DNA from: Sulfuritalea sp. | GTDB taxonomy: Bacteria; Pseudomonadota; Gammaproteobacteria; Burkholderiales; Rhodocyclaceae | Reading direction: 5' to 3' | Assembly (NCBI GenBank): GCA_016716965.1 | Contig: JADJUP010000036.1 | Span: forward strand, 48,190-112,189 | Length of the DNA stretch: 64,000 nucleotides | Shown: one piece after another, positions 36,120 through 45,519 of the stretch | Layout: the number at the start of each line of letters is the position of its first letter | How positions within the stretch are numbered: the first letter of the stretch is position 1 | Notes under the pieces: generated by a model | Told to the model about the DNA's origin: nothing | Seen by the model: the letters and a program-made list of their open reading frames with translations, nothing else | Databases searched by the model: none | Translations under genes and position numbers: made by a program

Positions 36120-36466
36120 GATTGCGTGCCGCCCTCCTGCCGGCCATCGACGTGGTCATTGCCCAGTTCGGCCCGCGCGCGCAGGCTCAGCATGATGACA
36201 AAGGCGGTCATGGCGAAGCCGATGACAATGGCGGTTAGCACCAGCGCCTGCGGCAGCGGATCGGCGAGTTGGCCAAGAGCGGCGGCCGCGCTGCCGATCA
36301 CCGGCGGCTGGCCGATGACGAGCCGGCCGGTGGCGAAGAGGAACAGGTTCACCGCGTAGGACAATAGCGTCAGCCCCAGCACCACGGGAAAGGTATGGGC
36401 GCGCAGCACCAGGTAAACGCCGCAGCCGGTCAGCACGCCGATGGCCAGTGCAATCAGGGCTTCCAT
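36116..36466 (-). CDS. mnhC: Na+/H+ antiporter subunit C (NuoK-like, Mrp type)
   Basis: 116 residues from MEALIALAIGVLTGCGVYLV at 36466; the longer open frame upstream lies inside mnhA/B. Three membrane helices with LTLLSYAVNLFLFATGRL and DPLPQALVLTAIVIGFAMTA, the MrpC/NuoK signature. The mnhA/B stop and the mnhC start share one base, so translation is coupled. Confidence 0.95.
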   Translation of the reverse strand: MEALIALAIGVLTGCGVYLVLRAHTFPVVLGLTLLSYAVNLFLFATGRLVIGQPPVIGSAAAALGQLADPLPQALVLTAIVIGFAMTAFVIMLSLRARAELGNDHVDGRQEGGTQS

Positions 36467-37225
36467 CAGACCTTCACCTCCGTCGCCGCCGCGTCGCCCG
36501 GATGGCTGGCATGGTGCGCGAGGCCGAGGTTGATCAGGATCAGCAGCGTGGCGCCGACCACCACGCAATAGACGCCGAGATCGAAGGCCATGGCCGAGGC
36601 CAGTTCGAATTCGCCGATCCATTGCCCGATCCAGGGCAGGTTGACATGGCCGAAGGCCGAGGTGAGGAAGGGGCGGCCGAAGAACCAGCTCGCCGCGCCG
36701 GTAAGCAGTGCCAGCAGCAGGCCGCCCGCGATCAGCGGATGGGTCTGCGCCGGCAGGCGGGCGTGGGTCCATGCCACGCCGTTGGCGAGGTATTGCATGA
36801 TCAGCGCGATGGCCGTGATCAGGCCGGCAATGAAGCCGCCGCCGGGCAGGTTGTGGCCGCGCAGCAGGATGAAGGCCGAAACGAGCAGTGCCAGCGGCAG
36901 CAGCAGGCGGGCGAAGGTGGCCATGATCACCGGGTGGAGGTCGGCATCCCAGGCGCGGCGCAGGGGATCGTGGAAGTCGCGCGTGGGACCGGGCAGGTGC
37001 AGGTGTTCCAGCAGCGCAAAGATGCCCAGCGCGGCGATCGCCAGCACGGTGATTTCGCCAAAGGTATCGAAGCCGCGGAAATCGACCAGGATCACATTGA
37101 CCACGTTGCGGCCGCCGCCGCCCGTCACGCTGTTGGCGAGGAACCAGGCGGCGATCGAGTCGACCGGTCGCGTCAGCACCGCCCAGGCCAGCGCCGCCGC
37201 GCCGCTGCCGGCGACGAGCGCCATG

Positions 37226-37251
37226 GCGCCGTCCCGCCAGCGCCGACTTTC
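37226..37251 (-). repeat. dispersed 26-bp repeat, copy 9 (inside mnhA/B)
   Basis: The minus strand has AGTCGGCGCTGGCG, GG, ACGGC. It is read in sense as ESRRWRDGA in a loop of MnhA/B. Confidence 0.75.
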
Positions 37252-38130
37252 ACTTGTTTCCGCCGGCGTGGTCTGCGGCAGGAAGTAGAGTGCGAGCAAC
37301 AACAGGACGATGGTCACCACCTCGACCGACAACTGCGTCAGCGCCAGGTCGGGCGCCGAAAACTTGACGAACACCAGTGCGACGACCAGCCCGACGGCGC
37401 CGATCAGGATCAGCGCCGTCAGCCGTTGGCGATGCAGTGCAGTGGCCGCAAGCGTGGCGAACACCAGCGCCAGCGCAGCCATCAAACTGACGCCGTCCAC
37501 CGGCAACAGCGGCCGCGTGCCCGTCAGTGGCGCTGGCGCCAGCAGCAGGCCGCTGCCGCCAAGCACCAGTGCGCTGACGATGAACAATGCCGCCTGGCGC
37601 TGCAGCGAGCCGGTGTCGAACGCGGCGGTGAATCGCCGCGCCCAGCGCAGGACACCATTTTCCAGCACGCGCTCGAAAATGGCGCGCGCATCGAGCCGGC
37701 CTTCGAGGCGATCGTGCAGGGCATACAGCGGCCGCCGTCCGAGGTAAAGCAGCACCCCGCCAGCCAGCGCAATCACGCTCATCCACAGCGCCGGACTGAC
37801 GCCATGCCACAGCGCCAGATCGTGCTCGGGCAGCGGCCCCTGCAGCACGGCCGTAGCCGCCACGGCGAGCAGGGGCTCGACGGTCTGCGCCGGAAAGATG
37901 CCGACAAGCAGGCAGAGCACGACGAGGATTTCGACCGGCACCTTCATCCAGCGCGGTGGTTCGTGCGGCGTCCGCGGCAGGTCGATCGGCTCGCCATTGA
38001 AGAACACGTCGTGGATGAAGCGCAGCGAATAGGCCACGGCGAACACGCCGGCAACGGTCACGGCCACCGGCAGCAGCCAGCCGAAGCGCATCTGCCCTCC
38101 GGCCGTGACGGCTTCGGCGAAGAAGATTTC

Positions 38131-38137
38131 CTGGACA
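38131..38137 (-). other. single-base deletion site in mnhA/B
   Basis: The two frames of mnhA/B meet here; one missing C on the coding strand in CTGTC(C)CAGG accounts for the change from FLSRK to QEIFF. Confidence 0.85.
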
Positions 38138-39330
38138 GGAATCCGTTCGCCAGAGGCACGCCGGCCATTGCCGCCGCCGCGACCATGGCCAGCGTCGCCG
38201 TGTGCGGCATGTATTTCCACAGGCCGTTGATGCGCCGCATGTCGCGCGTGCCGCATTCGTGGTCGATGATGCCGGCGGCCATGAACAGCCCGGCCTTGAA
38301 GATCGCATGGTTGATTATGTGGAACACGCCGGCCACCGCGGCGAGCGGCGTGCCGATACCGAACAGCGCGGTGATCAGGCCGAGGTGGCTGATGGTCGAA
38401 TAGGCCAGCAGGCCCTTGAGGTCGTGCTTGAACAGCGCAATCACCGCACCGATCAGCAGCGTGGCAAGGCCGACGCCGCCGACCAGCCAGGTCCATTCCG
38501 CGGTGCCGGAGAGCGCGGGAAACAGCCGCGCGAGGAGGAACACGCCGGCCTTGACCATGGTCGCGGAGTGCAGGTAGGCCGACACCGGCGTCGGCGCCGC
38601 CATGGCGTGCGGCAGCCAGAAGTGGAAGGGAAACTGTGCCGACTTGGTAAAGGCGCCGAGCAGGATCAGCAGCAGTGCCGGCAGATAGAGCGGATGGGCA
38701 CGTACCGCATCGCCGCTGGCCAGCACCACCGACAAGTCGTAACTGCCGACGATTTCGCCGAGCAGGATGAAGCCGCCGAGCAGCGCCAGGCCGCCCGCTC
38801 CGGTGATCGCCAGCGCCATCCGTGCGCCGCGCCGCGCCGCTTCGCGCCGGCGCCAGTAGGCGATCAGCAGGAAGGAGGAAAGGCTGGTCAGTTCCCAGAA
38901 CACCAGCAACTGGATCAGGTTCTCCGACAAGACCACGCCGAGCATCGAGCCCATGAACAGCAGCAGGTAGGCATACAGCCGGCCCAGGCTGTCTTCCAGC
39001 GAGAGGTAATAGTGGGCGTAAAGGATCACCAGCAGGCCGATGCCGAGGATCAGCAGGGCGAACAGCAAGCCGAGGCCATCGAGGCGGAAGGCCAGATCGA
39101 GGCCCGCGGCGGGAATCCAGGGCAGGCGCTGAATCGTCGTGGCACCGCCAAAGCTTGCCGCCATCGCTGGGAGCAGCAGGAGCAGCGCCAGCGCCGCGAC
39201 CGCGCCGGCACCCCACGCCGCGAGCGCCCGGCTGCGCCGCGCCGCCAGGGCGACCAGCCCAGCGCCGAGAAACGGCGTTAAAACGGCGAGCAGAAGATCC
39301 ATGATGCGATTCTCGCCGAAATCGGGCGCT

Positions 39331-39356
39331 TCGCCGTCCCGCCAGCGCCGACTTTT
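39331..39356 (-). repeat. dispersed 26-bp repeat, copy 10 (intergenic mnhA/ankyrin)
   Basis: The minus strand has AGTCGGCGCTGGCG, GG, ACGGC. It lies in the 251-bp gap upstream of mnhA, within an inverted repeat TCGCCGAAA (39313-39321) / TTTCGGCGA (39354-39362). Confidence 0.75.
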
Positions 39357-39553
39357 CGGCGATTATTGGCGGCGACTATTGGCGGAGCAAGCGGCGGCGG
39401 CTTCCGTTCAGTCGCAACAGGCAAACGCTTGAAACCCTGGCTGCGCGAAAGCCTGTTGTTGCCGACGTCCGACAATCTCGATGACTACCGGATGTTCGCG
39501 CCAACCGGCAATTGGGCGGCGGGACGATCGGGTAAAAAAGCCCGTGCCGACGC

Positions 39554-40264
39554 TCAGGTGACGACCGGCGATGCGTCGTCGCCTTGCGACGCGGCCTGCT
39601 TGGCCGCCTCGGCACGTTGTACTTCCTCGACTTTCCTGAGGAACTCGGTCACCTGCGGGAAGTTGTTGATCAGGGCGCATTCGGATGCCCGGCCGGACGG
39701 ACCTTCGATCAGGGCGGAAGCACCGCGCCTGACGAGCATCTGCACGAGTTTGAATTCGCCGCGCTGCGCCGCGCGCATCAGGGGTGTCAAGCCGCCGGCG
39801 CCGGCTTCGTCGATGTCGAAATCCATGGTCAGCAAGGTCTTGATGTAGGGCATGTTGCGGCGTTCGATGGCTTCCAGCAGCACCCGCGTGGCTTCCGGAT
39901 TGGAACGGCGCTTTTTTGGCTCCAGTCCGGAGGGCAGGGCCTTGGCGCTGTAGTTGATCAAGCCCAGCACGACCATCGCCACCAGGGCGATGAGCATCGG
40001 CGTCTGGCTGATGCCCAGGGATTCCGCCCACTTCTCCGGCAGGTTGGCACCGATCGCAAGCAGCGCATAAAGCAGGAAGAAGAAAAAGCGCACATACAGG
40101 AAGAGGGCGAACACCACCATCAGTCCCAGCAGCGCCATCAACAGTCCGGGTTCGACCTGAAACTGGTCGAGGATGTGCCGGGGGAGGTTGGCGACCAGAG
40201 CCATGATGCCGACCAGTCCAAGCAGGGTCCATTCCCTGAGTTGCTTCTGCCTGACGATATCCAT
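39554..40264 (-). CDS. membrane-anchored ankyrin-repeat protein
   Basis: 236 residues from MDIVRQKQLREWTLLGLVGI at 40264, with GGAG as ribosome site about 10 bases upstream; the frame upstream is open but unconserved. Four hydrophobic segments fill the first 120 residues (LGLVGIMALVANLP, GLLMALLGLMVVFALFLYVR, FFFFLLYALLAIGANL, MLIALVAMVVLGLINY). Ankyrin repeats follow at about 130-215 (GGLTPLMRAAQRGEFKLVQM). It is likely an inner-membrane protein presenting ankyrin repeats; the partner is unknown. It is divergent from ppdK. Confidence 0.85.
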   Translation of the reverse strand: MDIVRQKQLREWTLLGLVGIMALVANLPRHILDQFQVEPGLLMALLGLMVVFALFLYVRFFFFLLYALLAIGANLPEKWAESLGISQTPMLIALVAMVVLGLINYSAKALPSGLEPKKRRSNPEATRVLLEAIERRNMPYIKTLLTMDFDIDEAGAGGLTPLMRAAQRGEFKLVQMLVRRGASALIEGPSGRASECALINNFPQVTEFLRKVEEVQRAEAAKQAASQGDDASPVVT

Positions 40265-40521
40265 GTCGATTTCTCCAGCGCGGGAATCTTCACAAATTAA
40301 ACCACGATTGACGCCAGGCACGGTGTTTCGTGCCCCTGCCGGAGCCCGTTCCGCCACGGCATTGCAGTTTGCGCCACGAGATCCGGCGCGGCGCCGGTCA
40401 TGGAATCCGCTTATCCAAAATATCGTGCATTTCATCCCAAAATTGCCCCGCGACGTCGATAGAGTGGCAATATCTTGTGTTTTGTTGCATTGCGATTGAC
40501 GGCCTAAAGGGAGAAGAAATC

Positions 40522-43317
40522 ATGAAAAGGAAATGGGTGTTTGCCTTCGAGGAAGGCGACGGCAAGAACAAGATGCTGCTGGGCGGCAAGGGTGCCAATC
40601 TTTGCGAGATGACCCAGATCGGACTCAACGTGCCGCCCGGATTCGTCATCACAACCGAGGCCTGCCTTGCCTACCTGGAGCATGACGAGCTGCCCGCGGG
40701 CGCATGGGAGGAGATCCTGAAGAACCTGAAGGATCTCGAAGCGAAGACCGGCAAGACCTTCGGTGGCGCCGAGAATCCGCTCCTGGTGTCGGTTCGTTCC
40801 GGTTCATCGATGTCGATGCCGGGCATGATGGACACCATCCTCAACCTCGGACTCAACAAGACCACCCTGCAGGGCCTGATCAAGCTGACCGACAACCCGC
40901 GTTTCGGCTATGACGCCTACCGGCGCTTCATCCAGCTTTACGGCAAGATCGCACTCGGTGTTGAAGACAAGCATTTCGACGATGCCATGGCGGCAATGAA
41001 GAAGAAGGTCGGCGTGTCGCAGGACGTCGACCTGAAGGCCGAGCATCTCGCCGAACTTGCGGACCAGTTTGCCAGGATCATCGAGACCAACACCGGCAAA
41101 CCTTTCCCGGAAGACCCCTACAAACAGCTTGAAATCGCCATCCAGGCGGTGTTCCGCTCCTGGAACGGCAAGCGCGCAATCGACTACCGCAAGCAGTTCA
41201 GGATCACCAAGGCCCAGGCCGACGGCACCGCGGTGAATATCTGCACCATGGTGTTCGGCAACATGGGCAACGATTCGGGTACGGGCGTCGGTTTCACGCG
41301 CAATCCGGGCACCGGCGAAAACATGATCTACGGTGAGTATCTGGTCAATGCACAGGGCGAGGACGTGGTGGCGGGCATTCGCACCCCGAAAGCCATCGCC
41401 GAAATGGAAAGCGACATGCCGGAGATCTACCGGCAACTGCTGGAACTGCACAATCGCCTGGAGTCGCATTACAAGGAAGTGCAGGACTTTGAATTCACCA
41501 TCGAGCGAGGCACGCTCTATTGCCTGCAGACACGCAACGGCAAGATGAATGCGGCCGCCATGGTGCGCACCTCGGTCGAAATGTTCAAGGAAGGACTGAT
41601 CGCCAAGGAAAAGGCCCTGTTGCGCGTCGATCCGGCGATGCTGGAACAACTCCTGGTGCCGCAGCTTTCGCCCGATTTCAAGGGCAAGCCGCTGGCCGTC
41701 GGCCTGCCCGCATCGCCCGGCGCCGCCTCCGGCAAGATCGTGTTCGACGCAGACACGGCGGAAGCGCGCGGCCGCAACGGGGAACGCATCATTCTGGTGC
41801 GGGAGGAAACCAAGCCAGAGGACATCCACGGCTTCTTCCAGGCCCAGGGCATCCTTACCAGTCGTGGCGGCAAGACCTCGCATGCCGCGGTGGTGGCACG
41901 AGGCATGGGCAAGCCGTGCGTTTCCGGCTGCGATGCGATCCATATCGACGACATCAAGCGTAGCGCGACCATCGGTGATACCACGTTGCACGAGGGCGAT
42001 GTCGTCACCATCGACGGCGGCAACGGCAAGGTCTATGCCGGCGAAGTGCCGACGGTGCAGGCAGAGTTCAACGAGTACATGGAGACGCTGCTGAAATGGG
42101 CCGACCAGGTGGCCCGGCTGAAGGTGATGGCCAATGCCGACACGCCGGAAGATGCAGGCAAGGCGCGCGGCTTCGGTGCCATGGGCATCGGCCTGTGCCG
42201 CACCGAGCGCATGTTCAATGCTACCGATCGCCTGCCCATCGTGCAGGAGATGATCCTTGCCGAATCCAGCGAGGAACGCCAGGCTGCGCTGGATCGCCTG
42301 CTGCCGATCCAGCGCGCGGACTTCAAGGGCATTTTCAAGGCAATGAAGGGGCTGCCGGTCACGGTGCGCCTGATGGATCCGCCGCTGCACGAGTTCCTGC
42401 CCACGGCCGCGCAACTTGAACTGGAAATAGCCCACCTCCACCACCTGCGCGATTCGCTCAAGGCGGTAGAGGAACTGCCTGAAACCCTCAAGCTGCTGAG
42501 CCCGCGCCTCTACCAGCAGTATGCGGACGGCTTGTCCAAGCTCAGTCGCAGCATGGAAGATTTCAAGGACAGCCATCTGGAAGAAGACGTCATCCACAAG
42601 AAGGAAAAGACGCTGAAGAAGGTTCGTGCGCTATCCGAGGTCAATCCCATGCTCGGCCACCGCGGCGTACGCCTGGGGATCACCTACCCCGAGATCTACG
42701 AAATGCAGATCAAGTCGATCCTGGAAGCGGCGGCCTTGTGCGCCAAGGAGGGGATCGAAGTCCATCCCGAGATCATGGTGCCGCAGGTCGCCACCGTGGA
42801 GGAGCTCAAGCGCATCCACAGTTACGTCCAGCGCATCCACAAGGTCGTCGAACTGACCCACGGCATCAACGTCGGTGTCAAGTTCGGCAGCATGCTGGAA
42901 GTCGTGCGCGCCTGCCTGCGCGCCGGTCGCATGGCGGAGGATGCACAGTTCTTCTCCTTCGGCACCAATGACCTGACGCAGGCCACGTTCTCCTTCAGTC
43001 GCGAAGACGCCGAGAACAAGTTCCTGCCGGCCTACATCGAGACCGGCATCCTCGAAGACAATCCCTTCGAGGTGCTCGACCAGAAGGGGGTAGGCGAGCT
43101 GATGAAGTTTGCCGTCAGCGAAGGCCGCAAGACCAATCCCGATCTAAAGGTGGGAATCTGCGGCGAGCATGGCGGCCATCCGGCTTCCATCCATTTCTGC
43201 CACGGCATCGGCCTCACCTACGTTTCATGTTCGGGGCCGCGAGTGCCAATCGCGCGCCTGGCGGCGGCGCAGGCGCAACTCATGGAAAGCGGCGGCGCGG
43301 TCACCAAGAACGCCTGA
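40522..43317 (+). CDS. ppdK: pyruvate, phosphate dikinase
   Basis: 931 residues. Start MKRKWVFAFEEGDGKNKMLL has a strong ribosome site (GGGAGAAG). The ATP-grasp domain (SVRSGSSMSMPGMMDTILNL) comes first, then the phosphohistidine domain with the swivelling His in GGKTSHAAVVARGMGKPCVS near residue 453, then the PEP/pyruvate barrel (FGTNDLTQATFSFSREDAE, GICGEHGGHPASIHFCHGIG with the catalytic Cys). It interconverts PEP, AMP and PPi with pyruvate, ATP and Pi. It is usually controlled by a DUF299 regulator, not seen in this window. A 15-bp stem-loop follows. Confidence 0.98.
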   Translation: MKRKWVFAFEEGDGKNKMLLGGKGANLCEMTQIGLNVPPGFVITTEACLAYLEHDELPAGAWEEILKNLKDLEAKTGKTFGGAENPLLVSVRSGSSMSMPGMMDTILNLGLNKTTLQGLIKLTDNPRFGYDAYRRFIQLYGKIALGVEDKHFDDAMAAMKKKVGVSQDVDLKAEHLAELADQFARIIETNTGKPFPEDPYKQLEIAIQAVFRSWNGKRAIDYRKQFRITKAQADGTAVNICTMVFGNMGNDSGTGVGFTRNPGTGENMIYGEYLVNAQGEDVVAGIRTPKAIAEMESDMPEIYRQLLELHNRLESHYKEVQDFEFTIERGTLYCLQTRNGKMNAAAMVRTSVEMFKEGLIAKEKALLRVDPAMLEQLLVPQLSPDFKGKPLAVGLPASPGAASGKIVFDADTAEARGRNGERIILVREETKPEDIHGFFQAQGILTSRGGKTSHAAVVARGMGKPCVSGCDAIHIDDIKRSATIGDTTLHEGDVVTIDGGNGKVYAGEVPTVQAEFNEYMETLLKWADQVARLKVMANADTPEDAGKARGFGAMGIGLCRTERMFNATDRLPIVQEMILAESSEERQAALDRLLPIQRADFKGIFKAMKGLPVTVRLMDPPLHEFLPTAAQLELEIAHLHHLRDSLKAVEELPETLKLLSPRLYQQYADGLSKLSRSMEDFKDSHLEEDVIHKKEKTLKKVRALSEVNPMLGHRGVRLGITYPEIYEMQIKSILEAAALCAKEGIEVHPEIMVPQVATVEELKRIHSYVQRIHKVVELTHGINVGVKFGSMLEVVRACLRAGRMAEDAQFFSFGTNDLTQATFSFSREDAENKFLPAYIETGILEDNPFEVLDQKGVGELMKFAVSEGRKTNPDLKVGICGEHGGHPASIHFCHGIGLTYVSCSGPRVPIARLAAAQAQLMESGGAVTKNA

Positions 43318-43342
43318 CGCCTTCCCTCGTCGCTGCAAAATT

Positions 43343-43376
43343 CCGCCGCTGCACCGGATAGCCGGTGCGGCGGCGG
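43343..43376 (+). terminator. long GC stem-loop after ppdK
   Basis: Fifteen pairs (CCGCCGCTGCACCGG with CCGGTGCGGCGGCGG, one T-G) around ATAG form a very stable hairpin. There is no U tract. It may act as an mRNA 3' end or a processing barrier before tadA. Confidence 0.5.
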
Positions 43377-43392
43377 TGTCATAATCGACGCC

Positions 43393-43857
43393 ATGGATGA
43401 TGTGCATTTCATGGAATTGGCGCTCGATCTGGCGCGCGAGGCGGGCGCCCTCGGCGAGGTGCCCGTGGGTGCCGTGGTCGTGCTTGAGGGCGAGGTGGTT
43501 GGCCGCGGCTTCAACCGGCCGATCGACCGCCACGATCCCACGGCCCATGCCGAGATCATGGCGCTGCGCGACGCCGCGTCGCGCCTGGGCAACTACCGCC
43601 TGCCGGGCTGCACGCTCTACGTGACATTGGAACCCTGCGTCATGTGTGCCGGCGCGATCATGCATGCCCGCGTGGCGCAGGTCGTGTTCGGCACGCGCGA
43701 CCCGAAGACCGGCGCGGCGGGCAGCGTGGTCGACCTGTTCGCCGAAACCCGCCTGAACCACCACACCACGATCACCGGCGGCGTGCTGGCAGACGAATGC
43801 GGCAAGCTGCTGTCGAGTTTTTTCGCCGCGCGCCGCGGCCGCACGCTGGTGGCGTGA
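43393..43857 (+). CDS. tadA: tRNA-specific adenosine deaminase
   Basis: 154 residues of the CDA fold. The zinc and catalytic residues are in DPTAHAEIMALRDAA (HAE) and LEPCVMCAGAIMHARV (PCxxC). It deaminates A34 to inosine in tRNA-Arg(ACG), letting that tRNA read CGC and CGA. The length and the DPKTGAAGSVVDLF loop match TadA rather than guanine deaminases. It is followed by the L,D-transpeptidase gene after 12 bases. Confidence 0.97.
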   Translation: MDDVHFMELALDLAREAGALGEVPVGAVVVLEGEVVGRGFNRPIDRHDPTAHAEIMALRDAASRLGNYRLPGCTLYVTLEPCVMCAGAIMHARVAQVVFGTRDPKTGAAGSVVDLFAETRLNHHTTITGGVLADECGKLLSSFFAARRGRTLVA

Positions 43858-43869
43858 TTGCTGCAACCC

Positions 43870-44763
43870 ATGCAGATCCGCATCAGCCTGCCGCAACAGA
43901 CCCTGGAAGTGCACGACGCGCATGGCGCGTTGCTGCGCCGCTACCTCGTATCCACCGCCAGCAACGGCCCTGGCGAGCAAACGGGCAGCGGCTGCACGCC
44001 GCGCGGTCGCCACCTCGTGCGCGCAAAAGTCGGCGCTGGCGCAACGGCGAATACGGTCTTCGTCGGCCGCCGGCCGACCGGCGAAGTCTGGTCGCCCGAA
44101 CTCGCCGCGCAGTTTCCGGGGCGCGACTGGATCCTGACGCGCATCCTCTGGCTATCCGGCCGGGAGCCGGGCTGCAACCGACTGGGCGAAGTCGATACCA
44201 TGCGCCGCTACATCTACCTGCATGGCAGCCCCGACAGTTCCATCATGGGCGTGCCCGGCTCGCATGGCTGCGTGCGCCTGCGCAACGACGACATCATCGA
44301 ACTGTTCGACCTGGTTCCGCCTTATACCCCCGTCGACATCGTCGAATTTGCGATCGACGCCGGATCGTGGGACGAACTGCGCGACCCGGCGAGTTCGGTG
44401 CGCGAGACGGTGTTCGTCGCCGAGCAGGGGGTTCCGCCAGAGATCGAGCTCGACGAACACGATGCGGCCAGCTGCCATGTGCTGGCCCGCGATGGTGACG
44501 GCAGCCCGATCGGCACAGGCCGCCTGCTGCCCGACGGACACATCGGCCGCATGGCGGTGCTGTCCGAGTGGCGCGGCAAGGGCGTCGGCCGGGCGTTGCT
44601 GGAACGACTGCTGGAAGAAGCGGCCGGCCGCGGCATGAAACGCCTGGCCCTGCACGCGCAGACGCAGGCCTGCGGCTTCTACCGGCGCTTCGGTTTCGTC
44701 GAGGAAGGCCCGGAGTTCATGGAAGCCGGCATTCCGCACCGGACCATGGTGCGTTCGACTTAA
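43870..44763 (+). CDS. L,D-transpeptidase (YkuD) fused to GNAT acetyltransferase
   Basis: 297 residues from ATG at 43870; a TTG at 43858 is the alternative. Residues 1 to about 165 form a YkuD domain with RRYIYLHGSPDSSIMGVPGS and the catalytic SHGCVRLRNDD. Residues about 170-297 are a GNAT domain (SSVRETVFVAEQGVPPEIEL, GRMAVLSEWRGKGVGRALLE). YkuD enzymes make 3-3 crosslinks or attach proteins to the wall; GNAT enzymes move acetyl groups. No signal peptide is visible, which is odd for a wall enzyme and suggests a cytoplasmic or recycling role. A repeat copy encodes KVGAGATA at residues 52-60. It overlaps the convergent NRDE gene by 47 bases. Confidence 0.88.
   Translation: MQIRISLPQQTLEVHDAHGALLRRYLVSTASNGPGEQTGSGCTPRGRHLVRAKVGAGATANTVFVGRRPTGEVWSPELAAQFPGRDWILTRILWLSGREPGCNRLGEVDTMRRYIYLHGSPDSSIMGVPGSHGCVRLRNDDIIELFDLVPPYTPVDIVEFAIDAGSWDELRDPASSVRETVFVAEQGVPPEIELDEHDAASCHVLARDGDGSPIGTGRLLPDGHIGRMAVLSEWRGKGVGRALLERLLEEAAGRGMKRLALHAQTQACGFYRRFGFVEEGPEFMEAGIPHRTMVRST
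44025..44050 (+). repeat. dispersed 26-bp repeat, copy 11 (inside L,D-transpeptidase)
   Basis: AGTCGGCGCTGGCG, CA, ACGGC. It is read in sense as KVGAGATA. Confidence 0.75.
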
Positions 44764-45511
44764 ACCTGTAGCGGCGCCGCTCGCCGCGCTGCGCGCCGGG
44801 CAGCCAGGTCTGCTCGTCAAAACTGGTCCGACCCTCCTCGCTCAGGCAATACACGGTCGAACTGCGCGTGCCATAGCCTGGCGACCTGACGAAGGCCGAC
44901 GACAACAGGCGTTCCCATTCGAGCGGCACGCCTGTCTGCGGCAGGTGCTCGTCGGGATGGATACCGTCGTCCCGCAGCAGCGCGAACAGCGCCTCGTCAC
45001 CGGGCAGACCGTCGAGGGCCTCGGCCAGCGCCGTCTTGCCGGCGCCGACTTTTGGCCAAGGGGTGTCGAGCAGGTGGTTCGATACGCCATACACGCCGGG
45101 GGCCAGGGAGCGCGCCGCGCCGCCCATATTGGACGCCCACCACAGGGTTTCGCCGTTGCCGACCAGCAGGTTGTAGCCGTTACAAAGTCGGCCGCGGTCG
45201 GCAATCCGCTCCAGGTAGGCCTGTGGTGCATCGGCGCCGGTCAGGAAGTCCGCCACCAAACCGCCCCGTGACGGCGCGCCGCTGCGCATCTGGGCCGGAT
45301 CACGAAAATTGGTCAGGGCGGCGAAGCGTCCGCCGCGGGTGACTCCCATCCAGGTGCCGCCGGCATCCAGGTCGCGCCCGGCGAGCACCTGCGGCGCGTC
45401 CTGCCAGAACGCGGCGGGCGCCGTCGGCCGGGCGAAGAACTCGTCGCGATTGGCCGCCACCACCAGCGGATAATCCGGATGCACCCGCCAGGCGACCAGG
45501 ATCAGGCACAT
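44717..45511 (-). CDS. NRDE-family protein (TANGO2-like Ntn hydrolase)
   Basis: 264 residues. The start MCLILVAWRVHPDYPLVVAA has Cys2, the expected Ntn nucleophile, and ANRDEFFARPT is the NRDE motif that names the family. GGTWMGVTRGGRFAALTNF and YGVSNHLLDTPWPK follow. Eukaryotic TANGO2 affects lipid and haem metabolism; the bacterial function is not established. A repeat copy encodes KVGAGKTA at about residues 153-160. Its last 47 bases overlap the end of the convergent transpeptidase-GNAT gene. Confidence 0.93.
   Translation of the reverse strand: MCLILVAWRVHPDYPLVVAANRDEFFARPTAPAAFWQDAPQVLAGRDLDAGGTWMGVTRGGRFAALTNFRDPAQMRSGAPSRGGLVADFLTGADAPQAYLERIADRGRLCNGYNLLVGNGETLWWASNMGGAARSLAPGVYGVSNHLLDTPWPKVGAGKTALAEALDGLPGDEALFALLRDDGIHPDEHLPQTGVPLEWERLLSSAFVRSPGYGTRSSTVYCLSEEGRTSFDEQTWLPGAQRGERRRYRFKSNAPWSGAECRLP
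45028..45053 (-). repeat. dispersed 26-bp repeat, copy 12 (inside NRDE gene)
   Basis: The minus strand has AGTCGGCGCCGGC, AAG, ACGGC. It is read in sense as KVGAGKTA. Confidence 0.7.
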
Positions 45512-45519
45512 CGGCGGCG

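Larger units (their letters stand above)
36466..39302 (-). pseudogene. mnhA: Na+/H+ antiporter subunit A/B fusion, interrupted by one frameshift
   Basis: Two frames together make one MrpA-B protein of about 945 residues. From 39302 the first frame encodes NuoL-like helices (LLFALLILGIGLLVILYAHY, FPFHFWLPHAMAAPTPVSAY, LKGLLAYSTISHLGLITALF) as far as PLANGFLSRK. The second frame then resumes with QEIFFAEAVTAGGQMRFGWL and continues through the MrpA C-terminal part to the MnhB domain (LLLRGHNLPGGGFIAGLITA). Restoring one C at about 38131-38137 (CTGTCCAGG to CTGTCCCAGG) joins them as FLSQEIFFAEA. Either the gene is broken, making the antiporter non-functional, or the base is missing from the assembly. 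A repeat copy lies at 37226. Confidence 0.9.

Noticed and set aside
36448..38403. A 651-codon plus-strand frame inside the Mrp operon
   Set aside because: It is Gln/Arg/Asp-rich shadow sequence opposite the membrane-protein genes.
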